Of a stretch of 7,393 nt of DNA, positions 1-4,495 are shown in pieces. Each line of letters starts with the position of its first letter. The stretch's first letter is position 1. Where the stretch lies: NCBI GenBank assembly GCA_017630995.1, contig JAGBUD010000006.1, forward strand, positions 1 through 7,393. Direction: 5' to 3'. This DNA is from Clostridia bacterium. Lineage in GTDB: Bacteria > Bacillota_A > Clostridia > Oscillospirales > CAG-272. Under the pieces are notes generated by a model. The model had not been told where the DNA came from. It was given only the letters and a program-made list of their open reading frames with translations, and ran no database searches. Both the position numbers and the translations under genes were made by a program.

Positions 1-249
1 GCAACACCTTCCGACGTAAAAATTGAAAACGGAATGCTGTCATGGAGTGCAGTTGACGGGGCTACTTATTACATAGTAGAATGTGTATTGGCTGACGGAA
101 GAACAGTAGAAAGGCAGGTTGCCAAGCTCTCCACGCCTGCAGCCTCTAACGTTGTTTCCTTCAGAGTAAGAGCTATGACCGAAGATCTTGCGAATTACAG
201 ACCGAGTAATTTTAGCGAAAGCATTGTCAACACAAGCGAAAAAGGCTAA
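1..249 (+). CDS. C-terminal end of a protein with a fibronectin type III-like domain (5' truncated)
   Basis: The frame is open from base 1 and ends at a TAA at 247-249, giving 82 visible residues. The start lies outside the window, so the ATG at base 34 is probably internal. The visible part reads as one fibronectin type III-like module: an N-terminal strand ending in 'GMLSWSAVDGATYYIV', which is the typical W-x-x-V-x-G-A-x-x-Y pattern, and a last strand containing 'FRVRAMTED' followed by 'YRPSNFSES'. In clostridial proteins such modules are usually accessory, sugar-binding or spacer domains of large exported proteins, but nothing visible here shows export. The chain ends 12 residues after the domain with no sortase motif or membrane anchor. 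A terminator follows 23 bases after the stop, so this gene ends its own transcript. The overall function cannot be told from this fragment. Confidence 0.8.
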   Translation, partial: ATPSDVKIENGMLSWSAVDGATYYIVECVLADGRTVERQVAKLSTPAASNVVSFRVRAMTEDLANYRPSNFSESIVNTSEKG

Positions 250-272
250 ATAAAAATTTTAATCAACATAAG

Positions 273-299
273 CGGTGGGCTTCGGCTCACCGTTTTTTT
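273..299 (+). terminator. Rho-independent terminator of the FN3-domain gene
   Basis: An 8-bp stem (273-280 with 285-292, one G-U pair) is closed by a UUCG tetraloop and followed by seven T residues. This is a textbook intrinsic terminator, 23 bases after the upstream stop codon. Confidence 0.93.
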
Positions 300-307
300 G
301 TCGATTT

Positions 308-335
308 TTACTTATTACCTCTTCACTCTTCACTA
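308..335. repeat. Degenerate heptamer tandem repeat
   Basis: Four consecutive 7-mers can be read: TTACTTA, TTACCTC, TTCACTC, TTCACTA. They lie in non-coding DNA between the terminator at 273-299 and the hairpin at 368-401. A separate 12-bp direct repeat, TTGTCGATTTTT, flanks the block at 298-309 and 341-352. Short intergenic heptamer repeats of this pyrimidine-rich kind are known from other bacteria; their function is unknown. Four imperfect copies could still be chance in T/C-rich DNA. Confidence 0.5.
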
Positions 336-367
336 ATTCCTTGTCGATTTTTGTGCGTGAGTAAGTG

Positions 368-401
368 AAAAAACGCTGTTTTTGCCTTGACAGCGTTTTT
401 T
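368..401 (+). terminator. Perfect 12-bp hairpin with U-run, terminator-like and overlapping a promoter
   Basis: Bases 368-379 and 390-401 are exact reverse complements (core CGCTGT / ACAGCG flanked by A6 and T6), with a 10-base loop. T-rich sequence continues to 410. On the plus strand this would act as a backup intrinsic terminator; because the arms begin with A6 and end with T6, it could also work on the minus strand. Its descending arm contains most of the TTGACA box at 387-392, so the same DNA may be an operator-like dyad instead. Which role applies cannot be decided from sequence alone. Confidence 0.6.
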
Positions 402-415
402 GTTTTTGTTACAAT
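387..415 (+). promoter_or_regulatory. Sigma-A promoter of the Gfo/Idh-GH4 gene pair
   Basis: The -35 box TTGACA (387-392) is a perfect match to consensus. It is separated by exactly 17 bases from the -10 box TACAAT (410-415, one mismatch), which is preceded by TGT (407-409), an extended -10 element. Transcription should begin near 422, giving a leader of about 55 bases before the ATG at 477. Confidence 0.85.
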
Positions 416-442
416 AGCCTTGTGAAGATTTTATTGAATATA

Positions 443-464
443 ATGAGGCATTACACTGCCTTAT
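443..464 (+). promoter_or_regulatory. Leader dyad / hairpin next to the ribosome binding site
   Basis: Bases 443-450 pair with 457-464 (8 bp, one G-U) around a 6-base loop. The element lies about 20-40 bases downstream of the predicted transcription start and ends one base before the AGGAG core begins at 466. It could be a repressor operator in the DNA or a small RNA hairpin affecting ribosome access. Position and symmetry are directly visible; the role is inferred. Confidence 0.45.
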
Positions 465-476
465 GAGGAGGATAAA

Positions 477-1604
477 ATGAAAAAAATTAAGGTTGGAGTT
501 GTGGGACTCGGTCATAGAGGAAGATGGATGTTTCAGCTTGCGGCGAGAAGCTTTGATTTCGTAGAAGCAACGGCGGCGTGCGACATTCGTCCTCATAATT
601 TTTATGAAAAGCAGTGGCTTTCCGAAACGTCGATTGCGGCGGAGTTTCCGAGCTGCAAGTTCTATGAAAGCTATGACGAAATCCTTGAAAAAGCGGGGCT
701 TGACGTGGTTATAGTTGAAACGGGCGCGGATATACACGCAGAATTTTGCAAAAAGGCATTGGCTAAAAATATAAACGTGCTTTGCGATATACCCGTGGTT
801 GCCAACTTGAAAGAGGCGGAGGAGCTTTGGAAAGCTGCAAATGAATCGTCTGCAATTATCTCGGTTGGCGCTAATCCAAACGAGCAAAAGTTCACCGTCT
901 TGCTAAAGGAATTTTATGAAAACGGTATGCTCGGCAAGCCTTATTACGCAGAGGCGGAATACATACATTGGTCGTTTGCAAACAGCGAGGAAAGCAAGGG
1001 GCTTAACGAAAACGGCGACTGGAGAAAGCTCCTTTGCCCGATACGCTATTGCACACATTCGCTCGGCCCGCTTCTCACGGTTATCGGCGAGCCTTTAAGA
1101 AAGGTTTCTTGCTTTAACACGGGCGCGCAGACAAGCGAATCCACCAAGGACGATATGAGCTGCGCTCAATTCCAAACGAATGACGGAGTTGTTGTAAGAC
1201 TTCTTCGCAACGGTAGGTGCAGAGCGAAAATCGGACACCACAATTACCGCGTTTTCGGCACGGAGGGATATATGGAGCGCATTGAGCGCTTCGAGAAGCC
1301 CGTTATCCGCTATAATTTCACAAAGCTTGATAATAACGAGCTAAAGGAGATAAGCGGCGAATTTATGCCGCCCGCTTATGCCGATAACGAAAAGGCGGTA
1401 GGCCACGGCGGAATGGACTACGCCCTCGTCGATCATTTCTTTGACGCGATATTGAACGGCAAGGAAGCACCCATCACACTAAAGCAGGGCCTTGAAATGA
1501 CACTTCCCGGAATTTATGCCGAGGAATCCGCAAAGCGCGGCGGAGCCGTTATCGAAATCAAGTATCCTTGGGATAGCAACTGGACTGCTGAATTTGATAA
1601 ATAA
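477..1604 (+). CDS. Gfo/Idh/MocA-family NAD(P)-dependent oxidoreductase, atypical (no EKP lysine)
   Basis: The product is 375 residues, usual for the family. The start is fixed by a perfect AGGAGG at 466-471, five bases from the ATG. The N-terminal Rossmann fold is clear: 'VGVVGLGHRGR' (residues 6-16) is the dinucleotide loop, and 'CDI' (35-37) ends the second strand. Around 101-107 the family normally has E-K-P, whose lysine contacts cofactor and substrate; here it reads C-D-I-P, so lysine is replaced by Ile105. The C-terminal half is the usual alpha/beta substrate domain, with 'THSLGP' at 193-198 resembling the T-H-x-L-G-P motif of GH109-type glycosidases of this superfamily. There is no signal peptide, so it should be cytoplasmic. 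It is followed 74 bases later by a GH4 gene without a clear promoter between, so the two are probably cotranscribed. It may be a sugar dehydrogenase, a keto-sugar-processing enzyme or an NAD-dependent glycosidase; the substrate cannot be read from sequence. Confidence 0.9.
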   Translation: MKKIKVGVVGLGHRGRWMFQLAARSFDFVEATAACDIRPHNFYEKQWLSETSIAAEFPSCKFYESYDEILEKAGLDVVIVETGADIHAEFCKKALAKNINVLCDIPVVANLKEAEELWKAANESSAIISVGANPNEQKFTVLLKEFYENGMLGKPYYAEAEYIHWSFANSEESKGLNENGDWRKLLCPIRYCTHSLGPLLTVIGEPLRKVSCFNTGAQTSESTKDDMSCAQFQTNDGVVVRLLRNGRCRAKIGHHNYRVFGTEGYMERIERFEKPVIRYNFTKLDNNELKEISGEFMPPAYADNEKAVGHGGMDYALVDHFFDAILNGKEAPITLKQGLEMTLPGIYAEESAKRGGAVIEIKYPWDSNWTAEFDK

Positions 1605-1663
1605 CGGGAAATGGCGAAAAAGCCGTTTTATATACTGAAATTTTACAATAAAACAAAAGAAAA

Positions 1664-1669
1664 GGGAGA
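1664..1669 (+). promoter_or_regulatory. Ribosome binding site of the GH4 gene
   Basis: GGGAGA stands nine bases before the ATG at 1679 and fixes that start. The product then begins directly with the GH4 cofactor-binding strand 'MKITFLGAGST', which also supports the choice. No convincing promoter was found in 1605-1663. Confidence 0.8.
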
Positions 1670-1678
1670 TTTTCCTCT

Positions 1679-2998
1679 ATGAAAATAACTTTTTTGGGTG
1701 CGGGAAGCACTGTTTTTGCCAAAAACGTTTTGGGTGACGTTTTCTTGACCGAAACTTTGACCGAAAATCTCGTGATTGCATTATACGATATAGATTTTTC
1801 GCGCCTTGAGGAATCCTACGTTCTCGTTGAGCGTCTTAATCAAAAATATAACGGCGGCAAGGTCTGCGTGCAGAAATTTCTCGGCGAGGAGAACCGCAAG
1901 AGCGCACTCGCGGGCGCGACGTTCGTGGTTAACGCAATCCAAGTCGGAGGATACGAGCCTTGCACGGTTATCGACTTTGAAATCCCCAAGAAATACGGAC
2001 TTCGCCAAACCATAGCCGACACGCTCGGAATAGGCGGAATCTTCCGCGGACTTCGCACCATCACGGTTATGGACGCAATTGCAAGGGATATGGAAGAGGT
2101 TTGCCCCGCCGCGTTGCTTCTCAATTACACGAATCCGATGTCCATCATCACGGGATATATGCAGCGCTATACGGGCGTTAAAACCGTCGGACTTTGCCAT
2201 AGCGTTCAGGTCTGCACGCGCGACCTCTTAAAGTCGCTCGGAATGGATAACGTGGCGGTGGGAAGCGAGCTTATCGCGGGCATAAACCATATGGGCTGGC
2301 TCCTTGAAATCCGCGATAAAGAGGGCAACGACCTCTATCCCGAAATACGCCGCCGCGCAAAGAAAATGAACGCACAAACCAAGCATACCGATATGGTTCG
2401 CTTTGATTATATAGATAAATTCGGCTATTATTGCACCGAAAGCTCGGAGCATAACGCGGAATACAACCCTTTCTACATAAAATCGAAATATCCCGAGCTT
2501 ATAGAAAAGTTCAATATCCCGCTTGATGAATACCCCCGCCGCTGCGTAAATCAGATAAACGGCTGGGCGCAGCAAAAGGCGAAACTTCTCGGCGAGGAGG
2601 AAATAGAGCACACCCGCTCAAGAGAGTATGCCTCGCATATTATGGAGGCGGTTATGACCGACACCCCGTATAAAATCGGCGGAAACGTCTTGAACCGCGG
2701 TTTCATAGAAAATCTCCCGTCGGACGCGTGCGTCGAGGTGCCTTGCCTCGTTGACGGAAGAGGGGTCCACGGCACGCACGTAGGTAGGCTCCCCGTTCAG
2801 TGCGCGGCAATGAATATGACGAATATAAACTGTCAGCTTCTGACAATTGAAGCAGCGCGCACAAGGAAAAAAGAGAATATTTACCAAGCGGCAATGCTCG
2901 ACCCGCACACCGCGGCAGAGCTTTCCATAGACGATATAATCTCGATGTGCGACGACCTAATCAAAGCTCACGAAGACTCTGGATTTCCCGTTTTGTGA
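1679..2998 (+). CDS. melA: GH4 family glycosidase, MelA-type alpha-galactosidase
   Basis: The 439-residue product resembles E. coli MelA (about 450 residues) along its whole length, judged from memory of that sequence. Visible marks are the NAD-binding 'GAGSTVF' (7-13), acidic Asp37 and Asp39 at the end of the second strand, 'GGYEPCTVIDFE' (90-101), 'TIADTLGIGGI' (111-121), 'NYTNPM' (149-154), the metal-binding Cys173 in 'GLCHSVQ', His204 in 'GINHMGW', 'TESSEH' (253-258) and 'DPHTAAE' (408-414). GH4 enzymes need NAD+, a divalent metal such as Mn2+ and reducing conditions; they oxidise C3, eliminate the aglycone and reduce the product again. The CHSV form of the Cys motif is the one associated with alpha-galactosidases, rather than CHEV, CHG, CDMP or CNVP subgroups. 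Related LplD-type alpha-galacturonidases cannot be fully excluded. There is no signal peptide, so it acts on imported alpha-galactosides such as melibiose- or raffinose-type sugars. Confidence 0.93.
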   Translation: MKITFLGAGSTVFAKNVLGDVFLTETLTENLVIALYDIDFSRLEESYVLVERLNQKYNGGKVCVQKFLGEENRKSALAGATFVVNAIQVGGYEPCTVIDFEIPKKYGLRQTIADTLGIGGIFRGLRTITVMDAIARDMEEVCPAALLLNYTNPMSIITGYMQRYTGVKTVGLCHSVQVCTRDLLKSLGMDNVAVGSELIAGINHMGWLLEIRDKEGNDLYPEIRRRAKKMNAQTKHTDMVRFDYIDKFGYYCTESSEHNAEYNPFYIKSKYPELIEKFNIPLDEYPRRCVNQINGWAQQKAKLLGEEEIEHTRSREYASHIMEAVMTDTPYKIGGNVLNRGFIENLPSDACVEVPCLVDGRGVHGTHVGRLPVQCAAMNMTNINCQLLTIEAARTRKKENIYQAAMLDPHTAAELSIDDIISMCDDLIKAHEDSGFPVL

Positions 2999-3020
2999 GC
3001 ATAAAAAACGCATAAAACAG

Positions 3021-3064
3021 AAGAGAGAACAAATCGGTTATATCCGAAATGCTCTCTCTTTTTT
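3021..3064 (+). terminator. Terminator between the convergent GH4 and exported-protein genes
   Basis: AAGAGAGA (3021-3028) pairs with TCTCTCTT (3053-3060), and a nested 4-bp stem (3034-3037 with 3044-3047) fills the interior. The T-run spans 3059-3064. It starts 22 bases after the GH4 stop. Read from the other strand the same hairpin is followed by a broken T-rich stretch (3001-3018), so it may also serve the minus-strand gene ending at 3102. Confidence 0.8.
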
Positions 3065-3101
3065 GTTGGTTTTCGTTTTTTGCTTTGCCCGCTATGCAGT
3101 G

Positions 3102-4214
3102 TTACTGCTCGGAAACGGTGCCCGATTTCCAAGAGTATGCGTCGATTGTCAAAACGTCTTTACCGTTGTTACCGCCGCCGTAGTAGTATCCGACAACGGC
3201 TCTGCCCACATAGGTACCGTCGGCAATCCAAACGCCGCTGCTGTTTCTGGTGACTACCTGCTTATAAACGTTGATTTCCTTGCCTACAACGCTGCTCGTG
3301 CATTCCTCGGCATAGTACATATAGATGATAAGTCGATTTTTGTTGGTCGGGTCTGCTTCGAATATGAACTGTAGGTTTTCCGTTAGGTATTCGTTCGCCC
3401 TGAGCGCAAGGTCGGTAACCGTACCGCCGGAAACGGAGTTGACAAGGCAGTGCAGTATGGGGGCGTCCTCTTCGGGACGCTTATTATGCGTCAACGTTTG
3501 CATAACAGCGTTGTATATCATATTGGAATTGTTGAGCGAATTGGTTACGTCCTTGTCAAGCAGAACGTCGATAAGTCCGCGAAAATCCTTATGTATATGG
3601 TCTGTGGGATCCTCTGGCTCGGGGTCGGGCGTCGGATCGGGATCGGGATCGGGCGTCGGATCGGGGTCTGGCGTCGGATCCGGGTCAACGGGAGTGTCCG
3701 GCTCGCCGTCGGGTAGGATTTCAAGATCTTTCTTTTCGATGAAATTGTAAAGTAGAATATATTGGTCTGCACGAATTCCTTGCGGCACCGTGATTTGAAC
3801 TGTAAACGAGAGGGTTCCGCCGTATGGCGCTATCTCGTCGAGCGGGGAGATGCCGATGAGCTTGTAAGTGATTTCGGTTCCCGAATAAGCACCCTCAACC
3901 TGCGTTTCTGCTCCGTCGATAACTCTCTCGAAAACGTAGGTTTTGGTTGAGATATTTATAACGTTAACGGTAAAGGTCGCCGTGCCGCTTCCGTTGACGG
4001 ACATCGACATTACGGTGCCCGACGTGCCTCTGACGACGATTCCCGCGTTTGACATAGGAGATACACTCGTTATATAAACGTCGGGGAATACGACGTTTGC
4101 CGTAACAGAGCCTGAAATTGAAAGCAAGTCCGAAACGTTTGCATAACCGATGCAGAGAAATAGGCACATAAATGACATCATTACGCAGAATGCTATGTTC
4201 AAAAATTTCTTCAT
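3102..4214 (-). CDS. Exported two-domain protein with DPTP-rich linker, function unknown
   Basis: The 370-residue product starts 'MKK', followed by a hydrophobic segment (4-23), with likely signal peptidase cleavage after 'GYA' (Ala25). No proper lipobox is seen at Cys21. Residues 26-160 look like an all-beta domain: it begins with 'LSISGSVTANV' (31-41), a pattern I recall from small exported clostridial proteins, some compared with TasA/CalY-type secreted proteins. Residues 172-203 are a proline/aspartate linker. Residues 205-365 form a second domain with helical then beta character, including 'LIIYMYYAEE' (295-304) and 'VVGYYYGGGNNGKDVL' (340-355). There is no sortase motif or C-terminal membrane segment, so it is probably released or held non-covalently. 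The start is supported by a GGGGGGAG ribosome binding site at 4231-4224. The gene is monocistronic, has its own promoter and converges on the GH4 gene. I do not recognise the C-terminal domain. Confidence 0.85.
   Translation of the reverse strand: MKKFLNIAFCVMMSFMCLFLCIGYANVSDLLSISGSVTANVVFPDVYITSVSPMSNAGIVVRGTSGTVMSMSVNGSGTATFTVNVINISTKTYVFERVIDGAETQVEGAYSGTEITYKLIGISPLDEIAPYGGTLSFTVQITVPQGIRADQYILLYNFIEKKDLEILPDGEPDTPVDPDPTPDPDPTPDPDPDPTPDPEPEDPTDHIHKDFRGLIDVLLDKDVTNSLNNSNMIYNAVMQTLTHNKRPEEDAPILHCLVNSVSGGTVTDLALRANEYLTENLQFIFEADPTNKNRLIIYMYYAEECTSSVVGKEINVYKQVVTRNSSGVWIADGTYVGRAVVGYYYGGGNNGKDVLTIDAYSWKSGTVSEQ
3606..3701 (-). repeat. Coding tandem repeat for a (D-P-D-P-T-P)-type linker
   Basis: This stretch encodes residues 172-203 of the exported protein. 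The protein pattern repeats D-P and T-P dipeptides in roughly six-residue units (18 bases), visible on the plus strand as recurring GGATCGG and GGCGTCGGATC blocks between about 3627 and 3682. Such linkers separate domains of exported proteins. The low-complexity DNA is prone to slippage, so copy number may vary between strains. Confidence 0.85.
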
Positions 4215-4223
4215 AACCTATAT

Positions 4224-4231
4224 CTCCCCCC
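4224..4231 (-). promoter_or_regulatory. Ribosome binding site of the exported-protein gene
   Basis: On the minus strand GGGGGGAG precedes the ATG at 4214 with about nine bases between. It decides this start: the signal peptide begins immediately after it. Confidence 0.75.
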
Positions 4232-4261
4232 TTATTTGCAACGCTCATATTGCTTTTATGT

Positions 4262-4290
4262 ATTATAGCACACGTGTGAATAAAAATCAA
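4262..4290 (-). promoter_or_regulatory. Sigma-A promoter of the exported-protein gene
   Basis: On the minus strand TTGATT (4290-4285) is followed after 17 bases by TATAAT (4267-4262), a perfect -10 box preceded by TGC, an extended -10. Transcription should start near 4255, leaving a leader of about 40 bases. A 10-bp palindrome occupies part of the spacer. Confidence 0.85.
4269..4278. promoter_or_regulatory. Candidate operator: palindrome CACACGTGTG
   Basis: This perfect 10-bp palindrome lies between the -35 and -10 boxes of the minus-strand promoter and overlaps its TGn element. A protein bound here would block that promoter. The site is short, so its regulatory role is only suggested by position. 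Confidence 0.4.
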
Positions 4291-4367
4291 TAGGTTCGGG
4301 AAGTAAAAATCTTCAAAATGACTAATGAATATATTTAAATTATTTTGCCCGCGCAGTGCATAAATGC

Positions 4368-4396
4368 TTGATTTTAAAATTTTGCTGTGATATAAT
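4368..4396 (+). promoter_or_regulatory. Sigma-A promoter of the GH-A hydrolase and MORN-like genes
   Basis: TTGATT (4368-4373) and TATAAT (4391-4396) are 17 bases apart, and TGA (4388-4390) makes an extended -10. Both hexamers are identical to those of the divergent promoter. The expected start near 4403 gives a leader of about 93 bases before the ATG at 4496. Confidence 0.85.
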
Positions 4397-4409
4397 GTCT
4401 ACAGTACGC

Positions 4410-4442
4410 AAGCGGCATAACGAAAACGCAAAAATGCCCCTT
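4410..4442 (+). promoter_or_regulatory. Imperfect leader hairpin upstream of the GH-A hydrolase gene
   Basis: AAGCGGCAT (4410-4418) pairs with ATGCCCCTT (4434-4442): eight of nine positions match, with one C-C mismatch, around a 15-base A-rich loop. It begins within about ten bases of the predicted transcript start. No T-run follows, so it is not a terminator. It may stabilise the mRNA 5' end or be an operator dyad. Confidence 0.4.
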
Positions 4443-4495
4443 GTCAGTATGAAAAAACACCTAATGATATAAGGCTTTGAAAGGAAAAAAGTTAT

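Noticed and set aside
439..444. TATAAT as a second -10 box before the Gfo/Idh gene
   Set aside because: No -35 box at suitable distance (nearest TTGTGA is 13 bases away), no TGn, and a start there would leave almost no leader upstream of the AGGAGG.
333..887. Long minus-strand open frame opposite the Gfo/Idh gene
   Set aside because: It overlaps the promoter and start of a well-supported gene, lacks a ribosome binding site, and its translation is basic and low-quality with no family resemblance.
1609..1628. Hairpin between the Gfo/Idh and GH4 genes as a terminator
   Set aside because: The 7-bp stem includes a G-U pair and three A-U pairs and is followed by only one extra T before mixed sequence, so it is too weak; at most a processing or attenuation site.
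1781..2200. Minus-strand open frame opposite the GH4 gene
   Set aside because: It mirrors a strongly recognised GH4 coding frame and has no start signals. The same applies to minus-strand frames at 2228-2611, 4553-5128, 5150-5716 and 6302-6901.
3606..3701. Possible CRISPR or iteron array
   Set aside because: The repeats are short, contiguous, in frame and encode a typical domain linker; there are no spacers.
3325..3750. Plus-strand frame with a Gly-Ser repeat across the linker DNA
   Set aside because: The repeat is the complement of the Asp/Pro-coding linker in the minus-strand gene; the frame has no ribosome binding site.
4145..4160. Lipoprotein signal at Cys21 of the exported protein
   Set aside because: The residues before the cysteine (L-F-L) do not fit the lipobox, which needs a small residue before Cys; ordinary cleavage after Ala25 fits better.
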